DNA from: Pluralibacter gergoviae ATCC 33028 = NBRC 105706
GTDB lineage: Bacteria > Pseudomonadota > Gammaproteobacteria > Enterobacterales > Enterobacteriaceae
Direction: 5' to 3'
NCBI RefSeq assembly: GCF_001598855.1
Contig: NZ_BCZS01000004.1
Coordinates: 186,001 to 250,000 of the forward strand
Length of the DNA: 64,000 bases
Shown: positions 29,501-37,519 of the stretch, in pieces
Numbering within the stretch: position 1 is the stretch's first letter
Layout: every line of letters begins with the position of its first letter
Translations under genes and position numbers: made by a program
The notes under the pieces: generated by a model
What the model was told of the DNA's origin: nothing
The model's database searches: none
Seen by the model: the letters and a program-made list of their open reading frames with translations, nothing else

Positions 29501-29748
29501 GGGAGGATAGCCCCCAGCTTGCGCTGGCCGGGGATATCGTCCCAGGTGGCGATACGCACCACGCCGGGCACTTTCTCCGCCTCGGAGAGATCGAGTGAAT
29601 CGACCCGCCCGGCGGCGATATCGACGTAGCGGCAGACGCCGTACAGCATGCCCTTCATCTTGATATCGTCGCCGTAGACGGCTTTGCCGGTAACCTTGGC
29701 GAGGCCATCGACGCGGGGCACTTCATTGCCAACCAGCAATGTTTCCAT
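26536..29748 (-). CDS. Xanthine dehydrogenase-like large chain: Mo domain fused to FAD domain
   Basis: At 1070 residues it has the Mo-pterin part first (about 1-765): VPRVDGLAKVTGKAVYGDDI, VLGGSFGGKDD, YRGYGAPQVIFANESLMDE, and GAKVIGEPVLELGAAAL with the catalytic Glu near residue 729. An FAD module follows (about 785-1070): GAMPIAGGTDVLVQARM near 800-815, GSLQLRNRATIGGNIVNAAPCADS, and YLQLGRRNALNIT. The usual arrangement keeps FAD on a separate subunit; E. coli has YgfM separately and an Fe-S+Mo XdhD. It starts the operon with a sigma-54 element upstream. Purine hydroxylation is the likely activity. Confidence 0.92.
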   Translation of the reverse strand: METLLVGNEVPRVDGLAKVTGKAVYGDDIKMKGMLYGVCRYVDIAAGRVDSLDLSEAEKVPGVVRIATWDDIPGQRKLGAILPDHPPIIDNEIAYRGDVVAVVAAETYEAACIAVDKIKISYTPWEPITCPEEAMKPGARLIHSELDSNIINRHHTVKGDIDAGFAASTHIFEREYEVGFQEHGYIEPESITAYLDNNEQIMTIEGSIQNAHRTRAVIAKYLALPQSKVNVKRSVLGGSFGGKDDIIDNVSCRAALLVHLTGRPVKISYNREQSMRESYKRHPYKMKYRIGLDDEARIQAIKINIIADGGSYCGQTMFVTWRSSVQAAGPYNIPNVRVDLVGVYTNNNYTSAYRGYGAPQVIFANESLMDEVAELMGISPAELRLRNVLKQGDTSMAGQVFSDHTVSAQEVLEKSLIKAEYEAKREHYKKLNAQGGPIRYGIGFALSHRGCSLGAEGLDASSALIQVNADASVNISTSVSENGQGLQTTMSLLAAEAFGIGLDQVMFTEPATAMIADGGSTVASRGTLMGGQAILSAANKIKKRMADAIKETLKVEGIDDILWQNGKVFNRHNPDLSLSFQQVCDMTKATGANLSSYGWHVAPNIHWDEEKGCGSPYFTWVYGCQVADVAVDTRTGKITVNNVVATHDVGKVINPVGFTGQVYGGVLQGMIGYGMLEDFNTEHGVVKSENFDTYLLPTIKDMPHIDIIAVENYDKAGPMGAKVIGEPVLELGAAALNNAVSFAIERHNRILPLTLEQVRLGYNLKKPERQSEQMLESGDKKQVHRLNSLSLSVPQSVKEALALMAEKGAMPIAGGTDVLVQARMQSGDVPLVNIAGLRELKEIFDVDGGISIGSGVCFTDLVKHPLIQQRYPLLVTACRTVGSLQLRNRATIGGNIVNAAPCADSMPPLIIYDAEIELKSARGTRRMPVSEFVTGGYRTQLEKDELVTRFILPPPMKQPLIDRYLQLGRRNALNITRQSLTGQFLVDGGTIRLCRLVDGALMSKPQRLVEVEQALIGKPLNADTIDAAAQVLGGIIEKAIGGRWSAPYKIPVFIDMFRQMLEDVMSEQKK

Positions 29749-29788
29749 GTTATTCAGTCTCCACTAGCAAGGAATGATGCCTGAATAA

Positions 29789-29804
29789 AGCAATGGCTAT
29801 GCCA
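29789..29804 (-). promoter_or_regulatory. Sigma-54 promoter of the hydroxylase operon
   Basis: Read on the minus strand, TGGCATAGCCATTGCT fits TGGYRYRNNNNTTGCW at all positions. It lies 41 nt before the ATG at 29748. Confidence 0.8.
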
Positions 29805-29923
29805 GCTCGCGGAAATAGAATATTGGCGATAACGTTATGTGAGGTAAATCGAAAAACGATCGGAAAATGAGAGCGCGCGCAGTCCCTGCATTTCCGCGCC
29901 GATTATCAAAAAGAGAAACGAAA

Positions 29924-29936
29924 TATCACTATGATA
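29924..29936. promoter_or_regulatory. TATCA-N3-TGATA palindrome upstream of the hydroxylase operon
   Basis: TATCACTATGATA, about 120 nt upstream of the sigma-54 element, has the same form and a similar distance as the site at 10035 before ygfK. The rest of the 29749-30132 gap is AT-rich and gene-free. Confidence 0.5.
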
Positions 29937-30104
29937 AGAGACTGATTTTTATCATGTTATTTAATATACTGGCATTTGGTAAATACAGTGTTATGAAGCC
30001 AGAAATAATATGTAGCTAACGAAAATGAGTGCTATTCCGGTTAATCTTTTGCGCACATTGACTGCCGGACAAAATAGCAGCGTTATAAACCAAAGTATAT
30101 AGTG

Positions 30105-30122
30105 CCGGGATATTTATCCCGG
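30105..30122 (-). terminator. Hairpin after mmuM
   Basis: CCGGGATA-TT-TATCCCGG is a perfect hairpin 11 nt past the mmuM stop on the minus strand. No long T-run follows, so the terminator assignment is moderate. Confidence 0.5.
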
Positions 30123-30132
30123 CGCGCGATGA

Positions 30133-31065
30133 TTAACAGCGGGCCCTCAGTCCGGCGATATCCGCGGGCGTGGTGCGGCAGCAGCCGCCGATAAGCCTTG
30201 CGCCGGCATCCAGCCATTGGGGCAGATAGTCCGCCAGGCAGGCGGCGCTTTCGCCGTGAGAGTGCCAGGTTTTGCTTACCGCATCATAGTGCTCCCCGGA
30301 GTTGGGATACACCACCAGCGGCAGCGCCGTAAGCCCCTGCAGCGTGCGCAGCGCGGCGGTGGTGCTTTCCAGCGCGATGCAGTTGATGCCGATCGCCACC
30401 ACCTGCGGATTATCCGCCAGCGCGGCCGCGACTTCCGCCAGCGGCGTGCCGTCGCTGAGGCGGCCGCTGTCGCGCAGGGTAAAGGAGAACCAGGCCCGGG
30501 CGCGGGGATAGTCGGCCAGCAGGTCGCGCAGGGCGCGGATTTCGTCAAACGACGGCAGGGTTTCGCAGGCCAGCAGATCGGCCCCGGCGTCGAGCAGGGC
30601 CTCCACGCGCGGGCGGTGGAAGTCAGTAAATTCTTCGCGGCTGCGGCGGTAGTCGCCGCGGTACTCCGAGCCGTCGGCCAGAAACGCCCCGTAGGGCCCC
30701 ACCGAGCCGGCCACCAGCAGCGCGCCCGCCTGCGGATTTTCCGCCAGGTAGGCTTCCCGCGCCCGACGGGCCAGCGCCACGCTCTTGCTAATCAGCGCCC
30801 GGGACTGCGCCTCATCGAAGCCGCGGGCGGCAAAGCCCGCCGGAGTTGCCTGGTAGCTGGCGGTGATCGCTACCCGCGCCCCGGCGCGAAAATAGTCGAG
30901 ATGAACATCGGCAATCAGCTGCGGGTTTTCCAGCAGCACCTTCGCCGACCACAGGCCGTCGGCCAGGTTACAGCCGCGCGCCTCCAGTTCAGTCGCCATC
31001 GCGCCGTCGAGTACGATAAACGGCTGCGCGCCGAGGATCGGGGTTAAGGGATTATTCTGCGACAC
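30133..31065 (-). CDS. mmuM: Homocysteine S-methyltransferase
   Basis: A 310-residue protein that transfers methyl from S-methylmethionine (or SAM) to homocysteine, giving methionine. Zn-ligand cysteines lie in [10 protein letters not shown] and the [11 protein letters not shown] motif; the N-terminal [14 protein letters not shown] is family-typical. It overlaps the end of mmuP by 14 nt, as in the E. coli mmuPM operon. Confidence 0.95.
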   Translation of the reverse strand: MSQNNPLTPILGAQPFIVLDGAMATELEARGCNLADGLWSAKVLLENPQLIADVHLDYFRAGARVAITASYQATPAGFAARGFDEAQSRALISKSVALARRAREAYLAENPQAGALLVAGSVGPYGAFLADGSEYRGDYRRSREEFTDFHRPRVEALLDAGADLLACETLPSFDEIRALRDLLADYPRARAWFSFTLRDSGRLSDGTPLAEVAAALADNPQVVAIGINCIALESTTAALRTLQGLTALPLVVYPNSGEHYDAVSKTWHSHGESAACLADYLPQWLDAGARLIGGCCRTTPADIAGLRARC

Positions 31066-32461
31066 GCTCGGTGACCTCCTGCGTCTTGTTACGCGTTTGC
31101 GTCAGGTAGTAGACACCATAGCAGAGCGCAACGAAAGGAATACCGCACCACAGGGCAATGCGCTGGGCCGGGTCAAAAGCCAGCCCAGCGCAGGCCAGCA
31201 GGCAGAGCGCGAAGCCCAGCAGCGGCACCAGCGGATAGCCCCACGCCCGGTAGTGCAGCTCGCTCAGCACCCTGCCCTCCGCCAGGTGGCGGCGGCGGAA
31301 AAGATAGTGCGAGGCGCAGATGCTCAGCCAGACGCCGACCACCGCAAAGCCGGAGATCGCCGACAGCGCCACGAACACGGTATCCGGGGCCACCACGCTT
31401 GAGAACAGCGCCAGCACGCCGCCGAGCATGCTTACCGACAGCGCGGTCAGCGGCACGCCGCGCGTCGTCACCCGGCTGAAGCACTCGGGCAGCGTCTTTT
31501 CGCGCGACAGCGACCACAGCATCCGCCCCGAGGCGTACAGCCCGGAGTTGGCCGCCGAAAGGATAGCCGTCAGGATCACGACGTTGAAGATATCGGCGGC
31601 GTAAGGAATGCCGACCTTCTCAAACACCAGCACGAAGGGGCTTTTCTCGACGCCCGCCTGGTGCATCGGGATCAGCGCCGCCAGCACGAACACGGTGCCG
31701 AGAAAGAAGATAATCAGCCGGGCGATGGTAGTACGGATAGCCAGCGGCACGGCCTGCCGCGGGTTTTCGGTCTCTCCCGCCGCGATGCCGATAAGCTCGG
31801 TGCCGGAATAGGCAAAGTTCACCGCCACCATAGTCATCAGAATCGGCAGACCGCCGTGCGGGAACCAGCCTTCGGCGGTGATGTTGCTCAGCCCCGGCGC
31901 CGGCGATCCGTCGTGCATCGGGATAATACCAAACACCGCCGCGCCGCCGAGAATAATAAAGGCAATAATGGTCACTACCTTCACCAGCGAGAACCAGAAC
32001 TCGCCCTCGGCAAACAGCCGCGTGGAGAAGACGTTAAGGCCGAAGATAACCGCGCAGAACACCACGCACCAGGCCCACACCGGCACCTGCGGGAACCAGT
32101 ACTGCATGCAGAAGCCGGCGGCGGTAAAGCTGGAGCCCAGCGCCACGGTCCAGGTCAGCCAGTAGAGCCAGGCCACGGTATAGCCGGTGGCCGGGCCGAG
32201 ATAGCGCGCGGCGTAAACGTGAAAGGCGCCGGTTTCCGGCATTGCCACCGACAGCTCGCCGAGGCACTGCATCACCAGCCACACCACCAGGGCGCCGATC
32301 AGGTAGGCCAGCAGCGTGCCCACCGCGCCGGTGGTCGAAATGATATAGCCGGTATTAAAGAAGAGCCCTGTACCAATTACGCCCCCCAGCGAGAGCATCA
32401 CCAGGTGGCGGGTTTTCATCGTGCGCTTAAGCTGCCCGCACGGTTGTTCGGTTTCCTGCAT
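31052..32461 (-). CDS. mmuP: S-methylmethionine permease
   Basis: A 469-residue APC-family transporter with 12 hydrophobic segments, nearly colinear with E. coli Mmu[56 protein letters not shown] and [19 protein letters not shown] start it at ATG 32461, 5 codons inside the longest frame, because GGAAGAA lies just upstream. It leads mmuM. Confidence 0.95.
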   Translation of the reverse strand: MQETEQPCGQLKRTMKTRHLVMLSLGGVIGTGLFFNTGYIISTTGAVGTLLAYLIGALVVWLVMQCLGELSVAMPETGAFHVYAARYLGPATGYTVAWLYWLTWTVALGSSFTAAGFCMQYWFPQVPVWAWCVVFCAVIFGLNVFSTRLFAEGEFWFSLVKVVTIIAFIILGGAAVFGIIPMHDGSPAPGLSNITAEGWFPHGGLPILMTMVAVNFAYSGTELIGIAAGETENPRQAVPLAIRTTIARLIIFFLGTVFVLAALIPMHQAGVEKSPFVLVFEKVGIPYAADIFNVVILTAILSAANSGLYASGRMLWSLSREKTLPECFSRVTTRGVPLTALSVSMLGGVLALFSSVVAPDTVFVALSAISGFAVVGVWLSICASHYLFRRRHLAEGRVLSELHYRAWGYPLVPLLGFALCLLACAGLAFDPAQRIALWCGIPFVALCYGVYYLTQTRNKTQEVTERVAE

Positions 32462-32523
32462 ATTTCTTCCAGGCATGTAGCCATCTAAACGTCCAGAAGT
32501 ATGTTTATAGCGCGTTCAAAGGC

Positions 32524-32561
32524 AAAAAACCAGCGCGCCGCGCGTTTTAACGCGCGGCGCG
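32524..32561 (-). terminator. Intrinsic terminator of the cat operon
   Basis: An 11-bp perfect GC stem (CGCGCCGCGCG / CGCGCGGCGCG, loop TTTTAA) is followed on the minus strand by CTGGTTTTTTG, about 60 nt past the catA stop. It separates catBCA from mmuPM. Confidence 0.88.
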
Positions 32562-32621
32562 GGTGCCGCGATGGAAGTGAGGTAACCCTTCAGCCGAACA
32601 TGGCGGAACGGCGCCGGGACG

Positions 32622-33542
32622 CTATGCGCTGGCGCGCTGGCGTTCGACCTCGGCGTCAGGCGCGCCGCTGCGCTCTTTGTGCAGCGTAAAGTTGAAGTCG
32701 ATTGAGGAGAAAGGCTTGCTCAGCTCGCGGCTGTCCAGCGCCTGCGGATCGCTGACTTTTTTCACCTCCGGCACCAGCCCCTCGCGGCTGGCGAAGGCAA
32801 AGTCGTCCCACAGGTACTCGTCGCCGTCGATGTTGATCTGGGTGGTCAGCTTGCGAAAGCCGTCGGCGGAAGCGAAGAAGTGGATGTGCGCCGGGCGGCG
32901 GCCGTGGCGGCCGAGCTGGTCAAGCAGCGCCTGGGTGGTGCCGTCCGGCGGGCAGCCGTAGCCCGACGGCATGATGCTGCGAAACTGATAGTTGCCCTCT
33001 GCGTCGGTGACGATCGTGCGCCGCAGGTTAAAGGCGGGCTGGGTCTTATCGAAGAAGGAGTAGTTGCCCATCAGGTTGGCGTGCCAGACTTCGACTTTCG
33101 CCCCGGCGATCGGCGCGCCGTCCTCGTCCAGCACTTTGCCCTGCATAAACAGCACTTCGCCCTCGTCGCTCTCGCTGCCGTCGTCAAGGCGGGCAAAGCC
33201 CACCGACTCCGGCGCGCCCGCCACGTACAGCGGCCCTTCAATCGTGCGCGGCGTGCCGCCGGTGATGCCGATCCGGGCGTCTGCCTCGTCGGCGCGGATA
33301 TCGAGGAAGCGCTCCAGGCCGAGGCCCGCGGCCAGCAGGCCAATCTCGTGGCTCATGCCGGAATCCGCGATGTACTCCAGCCCTTTCCACACTTCGCTGG
33401 GCTGCAGATCGAGATCCTCAATCGCCTTAAACAGGTCGCTCAGCAGGCGCACGGTCACCTGCTGAATGCGGGGATTCACGTCGCCGGTCGCGGTATCGAC
33501 GATGAAGTTTTTGACCAGCTGGTCAATCTCGTTATGTGTCAT
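32622..33542 (-). CDS. catA: Catechol 1,2-dioxygenase
   Basis: A 306-residue intradiol dioxygenase that cleaves catechol to cis,cis-muconate with Fe(III). The four ligands are visible: Tyr161 (GNYSFF), Tyr195 (PSGYGCP), His219 and His221 (PAHIHFF). An N-terminal helical linker precedes the catalytic beta-sandwich. It is the last gene of catBCA, separated from catC by 134 nt containing a hairpin. Confidence 0.96.
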   Translation of the reverse strand: MTHNEIDQLVKNFIVDTATGDVNPRIQQVTVRLLSDLFKAIEDLDLQPSEVWKGLEYIADSGMSHEIGLLAAGLGLERFLDIRADEADARIGITGGTPRTIEGPLYVAGAPESVGFARLDDGSESDEGEVLFMQGKVLDEDGAPIAGAKVEVWHANLMGNYSFFDKTQPAFNLRRTIVTDAEGNYQFRSIMPSGYGCPPDGTTQALLDQLGRHGRRPAHIHFFASADGFRKLTTQINIDGDEYLWDDFAFASREGLVPEVKKVSDPQALDSRELSKPFSSIDFNFTLHKERSGAPDAEVERQRASA

Positions 33543-33630
33543 TTCATTGCTCCATAGTTATCGTATTTGTGAACAATTACTTTGCCGTAGGGGTACAGTC
33601 TCCGGCAGGATGAGAGGGTCTTATTACTTA

Positions 33631-33650
33631 CCGGCGGCCTCTGCCGCCGG
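33631..33650 (-). other. Intercistronic hairpin, catC-catA
   Basis: CCGGCGGC-CTCT-GCCGCCGG is a perfect 8-bp stem with a 4-nt loop in the catC-catA gap, with no T-run. It may tune mRNA stability or partial termination. Confidence 0.5.
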
Positions 33651-33676
33651 GCAGTGCGGGCGCTGCTGCGCGGCCG

Positions 33677-33967
33677 CTAGCTGTCATCGTCGCGAATCGA
33701 CGACGGGTGGCGGCACAGGGGCATCACCTCCAGGGTCATATAGGGGAACAGCGGCAGTGCCGAGAGCAGCTGATGCAGCTCTTCAACGCTTTCAACATCG
33801 AACAGGCTGATGTTGGAGTACTGCCCGGCGATGCGCCACAGGTGACGCCATTTGCCGCTGGCCTGCAGCTCCTGGGAAAACGCCTTTTCTGTGGCTTTCA
33901 GCGCTTCGGCGTCGGCCTTTGGCATCGATGGCGGAAGATGAACGTTCATCCTGACGTGAAATAACAT
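33677..33967 (-). CDS. catC: Muconolactone delta-isomerase
   Basis: At 96 residues it has the standard CatC length when started at ATG 33967 (AGGAG 5 nt upstream); the GTG two codons earlier is too close to that site. MLFHVRMNVHLPPSMP, WRHLWRIAGQYSNISLFDVES and LPLFPYMTLEVMPLCRHPSS are family-typical. It converts muconolactone to beta-ketoadipate enol-lactone. Confidence 0.95.
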   Translation of the reverse strand: MLFHVRMNVHLPPSMPKADAEALKATEKAFSQELQASGKWRHLWRIAGQYSNISLFDVESVEELHQLLSALPLFPYMTLEVMPLCRHPSSIRDDDS

Positions 33968-33987
33968 AGGCACTCCTGATAAAAAGA

Positions 33988-35097
33988 TTAATGACGAAGA
34001 AGAGCGGCGACCCGGTCAGGATCGATGGCGATCCCCAGTCCCGGCCCCTGCGGCACCTGCAGCATAAAGTCGCGGTAGACCAGCGGCTCGCGCAGTATGT
34101 CCTGCGTCAGCAGCAGCGGGCCAAACAGCTCGGTGTCGAAGCTGAGATCGCTGAAGGTGGAAAACAGATGCGCCGAGGCCGCCGTACCGACCGCGCCCTC
34201 CAGCATGGTGCCGCCGTAGAGGCCGATCCCGGCCTGAACGGCGATGTCGGCCACCTGTCGGGCCTTAATCAAGCCGCCCGCCTGGTTAATTTTGACCGAG
34301 AAAACGTCCGCGCCGCTGCTGGCCGCCAGTTCAAAGGCGTCCTGCGGGCCTTTCAGCACCTCATCGGCCATGATCGGCGCCTGGAAACGGCGCGCCAGGC
34401 GCTGCAGCGCGCCGCGGTTTGCCGCCGCCACCGGCTGTTCGATGGCGTCAATGCCGCCCGCCTCCAGCATGGCGATGCCGCGCTCGGCCTGCAGCTCGCT
34501 CCAGGCCTGGTTAACGTCCACGCGGACGCTGACGCTATCGCCCAGCGCTTTTTTGATCGCCAGCACGTGGGCGACGTCATCGGCGACGTCGCGCAGGCCG
34601 ATCTTGAGTTTAAAAATGCGGTGGCGGCCCAGGTCCAGCATACGGTTGGCTTCAGCGATATCTTTCTGCGTGTCGCCGCTGGCCAGAGTCCACGCCACCG
34701 GCAGCGCCTCCCTGACCCGCCCGCCGAGCAATTCGCTGAGCGGTATATTCAACTGGCGCGCGCGGGCGTCCAGCAGCGCCGTCTCCAGCGCGCATTTGGC
34801 GAAGCGGTTGCCCTGAATCACCTTGTTGAGGCGGGCCATAATCACCGCGGTCCGGCTCTCCTCCATGCCCACCAGCAGCGGCGCCATGTAGGTATCAATA
34901 TTGATCTTAATGCTTTCCGGGCTCTCTTCGCCGTAGCTCAGCCCGCCGATAGTGGTCGCCTCGCCCCAGCCTTCGGTGCCGTCATCGCAGAGGATGCGCA
35001 CCAGCACCAGCGTCTGCACGTTGACCGTCGCCACGGAGAGTTTGTGGGGGCGGATAGCGGGTACGTCGAGCAGCAGTGTTTCAACTTTTTCAATCAT
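33988..35097 (-). CDS. catB: Muconate cycloisomerase
   Basis: A 369-residue enolase-superfamily protein that cyclises cis,cis-muconate to muconolactone. It shows the KxK catalytic motif (IFKLKIGLRD), the metal carboxylates in VRVDVNQAW, AIEQPVA and ADEVLKG, and the second lysine in FSVKINQAGG. It is first in the catBCA operon, read away from catR across a shared control region. Confidence 0.95.
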   Translation of the reverse strand: MIEKVETLLLDVPAIRPHKLSVATVNVQTLVLVRILCDDGTEGWGEATTIGGLSYGEESPESIKINIDTYMAPLLVGMEESRTAVIMARLNKVIQGNRFAKCALETALLDARARQLNIPLSELLGGRVREALPVAWTLASGDTQKDIAEANRMLDLGRHRIFKLKIGLRDVADDVAHVLAIKKALGDSVSVRVDVNQAWSELQAERGIAMLEAGGIDAIEQPVAAANRGALQRLARRFQAPIMADEVLKGPQDAFELAASSGADVFSVKINQAGGLIKARQVADIAVQAGIGLYGGTMLEGAVGTAASAHLFSTFSDLSFDTELFGPLLLTQDILREPLVYRDFMLQVPQGPGLGIAIDPDRVAALLRH

Positions 35098-35186
35098 AGG
35101 ATTCAGGTATTAACTTTGTGAAAAAGGGATACAGAAACCATAGCTTTGGCCGACAATATTCGTCCATGACTTAATTTGCATCAGTT

Positions 35187-35205
35187 TGATACCTTTAAGG
35201 TATCA
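35187..35205. promoter_or_regulatory. CatR operator between catB and catR
   Basis: TGATACCTTTAAGGTATCA is a near-perfect palindrome (9-bp arms, 1-nt centre). It contains ATAC-N7-GTAT at 35189-35203, the recognition form used by CatM/BenM-type LysR proteins. It sits 32 nt before catR and 90 nt before catB, fitting autoregulation plus muconate-dependent activation. Confidence 0.85.
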
Positions 35206-35236
35206 TAGGCGCTAAAACTGCTCGCCCGGAGAGACC

Positions 35237-36154
35237 ATGGAATTACGCCACCTGCGCTACTTTATTGCCGTAGCCGAAACGCTGAACTTCAACCGCGCGG
35301 CCGAGCGGCTGCACATCAGCCAGCCGCCGCTCAGCCGCCAGATCCAGCAGTTGGAAGAGGAGCTGGGCGTCGCCCTGTTCGAGCGCGGGGTGCGGCCGCT
35401 GGCGCTCACCGAGCCGGGGCGCTTCTTCTACGCCCACGCCCGGGAGCTGCTCGCCCGCAGCGTCGAACTCAAATCGATGACCCGGCGCATCGGGCAGATG
35501 GAGCGCTCGCTGTCGGTCGGCTTCGTCGCCTCAACCCTGTACGACATTCTGCCCCGGCTGATCCGCCGCTTTCGCCGCGAGCATCCCGAGGTGGAAATAA
35601 CCCTGCACGAAATGACCACCATGGAGCAGATCGCCGCCCTCAAAGAGGGGCGCATCGACGTCGGCTTCGGCCGCATTCGCTATGAAGATCCCAGCGTCAG
35701 GCGCATCGTACTGCGCGACGAGCGCCTGATGGCGGCGCTGAGCGTCGATCATCCCCTGGCGCAGCAGCAGCCGCTGACGCTCGGCGACCTGCTCGATGAA
35801 ACGCTGATCCTCTACCCGCAGGCGCCGCGGCCGAGCTTCGCCGATCAGGTGCTGGCCGCCTTCCACGATCGCGGCATGACGCCGGAGAAGATAACGGAAG
35901 TGCGCGAGCTGCAGGTCGCCCTCGGGCTGGTCGCCGCCGGAGAAGGCATCACTCTCGTGCCCGAGTGCCTGCACAGCCTGCAGCGCCAGGACGTCGTCTA
36001 CTGCCCGCTCAACGAGCAGGCGCTGGTGTCGCCGATTATTCTCAGCACCCGGCTGCTGGACGAATCGCCGGATATCCGCACGCTGCTGGCGATGGTTTAT
36101 GAGCAGTATCAGGGCGAGGGCATCGCGCATTTGAAGCCGGGGGAGAGCGCGTAA
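35237..36154 (+). CDS. catR: LysR-type regulator of the cat genes
   Basis: A 305-residue protein with a winged helix (MELRHLRYFIAVAETLNFNRAAERLHISQPPLSRQI) and a substrate-binding effector domain (FVASTLYDILPRLIRRFR, RIDVGFGRIRYEDP). The DNA-binding region is of the CatM/BenM/CatR kind. Divergent placement and the ATAC-N7-GTAT site support control of catBCA by muconate. Confidence 0.92.
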   Translation: MELRHLRYFIAVAETLNFNRAAERLHISQPPLSRQIQQLEEELGVALFERGVRPLALTEPGRFFYAHARELLARSVELKSMTRRIGQMERSLSVGFVASTLYDILPRLIRRFRREHPEVEITLHEMTTMEQIAALKEGRIDVGFGRIRYEDPSVRRIVLRDERLMAALSVDHPLAQQQPLTLGDLLDETLILYPQAPRPSFADQVLAAFHDRGMTPEKITEVRELQVALGLVAAGEGITLVPECLHSLQRQDVVYCPLNEQALVSPIILSTRLLDESPDIRTLLAMVYEQYQGEGIAHLKPGESA

Positions 36155-36157
36155 GGT

Positions 36158-36171
36158 CGTTCTTAAGAACG
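36158..36171. other. 14-bp palindrome after catR
   Basis: CGTTCTTAAGAACG is a perfect palindrome starting 4 nt past the catR stop, 120 nt before atsB. It could be an operator for atsBA or a small hairpin. Confidence 0.4.
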
Positions 36172-36289
36172 ATAGCCAGCGTCAGATTGCCTTCTATGAT
36201 GAATAATCAGCCAGAAGTCATCTGATAACGAGACGCCCTTATGAACGCGCCGCCCGCTTTCGCCGGCGGTAAAAACAGGACCCGCCACT

Positions 36290-37480
36290 ATGCCGGATAT
36301 TGCCACCCTGCGGCGGCAGCAGATCCCCGCCATTGTGGATGCCCGCGCGCCGGTGCCGTTCCACATTCTGATGAAGCCTATCGGGCCCGCCTGCAATCTC
36401 GCCTGCGGCTACTGCTACTACCCGCAGGGAGAAACCCCGGTGCGCAAAATGGGCGATGAGATGCTGACCCGGTTTATCCGCCGCTATATCGATGCCCAGC
36501 CCGCCGGGGCCAGAGAAATTAATTTTGTCTGGCAGGGGGGCGAGCCGCTGCTCGCCGGGCTGCGTTTCTACAAAAAAGCGCTGGCTATCCAGCAACGTTT
36601 CGCCCCGCCGGGTGTGACGATCAGTAATAGCCTGCAAACCAACGCCACCCTGATCAACGACGCCTGGTGCCGACTGTTTCGCGAGCACAACTTTACCCTC
36701 GGCGTCAGCCTGGAGGGGAGCGCCGCGCTGCAGGCCCGCCACCGCCCGGACAGGCGCGGGCGCTCCAGCTACGCCGCCGCTGAACGGGGCATCGCCCTGC
36801 TCCACCGCCATCAGGTGGATTTCAATCTGCTGATCGTGGTGCACGATGAGATGGCCCACGACGCAGCGGCGGTCTACGATCGCGCCGTCAGCCTCGGCGC
36901 CCGCTATCTCCAGTTCCAGCCGCTGATGAGCGAGGGGGAAGCCCTGCGGCACGGCTACCGGCTGAGCGCGGAGAACTGGGGGCGGTTTATGATCGGCATC
37001 TGGCGCCAGTGGCGCCGGCGGAGCGATATCGGCCGGGTGTTTATCATTAATATCGAACAGGCCTGGAGCCAGTACTTCACCCACACCAGCGCCACCTGCG
37101 TCCACGCCGCGCGCTGCGGAACCAACCTGGTGATGGAGCCCGACGGCCAGCTGTACGCCTGCGACCACCTGATCGACCCTGAACATCGCCTGGGCCACCT
37201 CGATGCTCAGCCGCTGCCGCAGGCGATCGAAGCGGCCACCCGGCTTGAGTTTGGCGTGAAAAAGAGCCAGCGGACCGAGTGCCAGCGCTGCGCGGTAAAA
37301 ATGGTTTGTCAGGGCGGCTGCCCCGCCCACCTCAACGCGGCGGGCCACAATCGCCTGTGCAGCGGCTACTACCACTTTTTCAATGAGATCCTCGCGCCCC
37401 TTCGCCCCTACTCCCGCGATATGAGCGGCCTGCGGGCCTGGCGGGCGGCCTTCGTCGAAGGGCGGCCTCAGGCGTGCTAG
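36290..37480 (+). CDS. atsB: Anaerobic (serine-type) sulfatase-maturating radical SAM enzyme
   Basis: At 396 residues it aligns with Klebsiella AtsB. The radical-SAM CX3CX2C motif is at Cys35/39/42 (ACNLACGYCYYPQ). SPASM-type auxiliary Fe-S cysteines follow (CVHAARCGTNLVMEPDG, ACDHL, CQRCAVKMVCQGGCPAHL). It oxidises the active-site serine of AtsA to formylglycine. It lies directly upstream of atsA, the classical atsBA order. The ribosome site before ATG 36290 is weak, so the start is less certain than the identity. Confidence 0.94.
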   Translation: MPDIATLRRQQIPAIVDARAPVPFHILMKPIGPACNLACGYCYYPQGETPVRKMGDEMLTRFIRRYIDAQPAGAREINFVWQGGEPLLAGLRFYKKALAIQQRFAPPGVTISNSLQTNATLINDAWCRLFREHNFTLGVSLEGSAALQARHRPDRRGRSSYAAAERGIALLHRHQVDFNLLIVVHDEMAHDAAAVYDRAVSLGARYLQFQPLMSEGEALRHGYRLSAENWGRFMIGIWRQWRRRSDIGRVFIINIEQAWSQYFTHTSATCVHAARCGTNLVMEPDGQLYACDHLIDPEHRLGHLDAQPLPQAIEAATRLEFGVKKSQRTECQRCAVKMVCQGGCPAHLNAAGHNRLCSGYYHFFNEILAPLRPYSRDMSGLRAWRAAFVEGRPQAC

Positions 37481-37519
37481 CCGCAGGCATCGCGTTTTAC
37501 CCATCATGGAGAACAGGCA

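Noticed and set aside
27397..29598. 733-codon plus-strand frame opposite the molybdenum hydroxylase
   Set aside because: Shadow of the real minus-strand gene, whose motifs are unmistakable.
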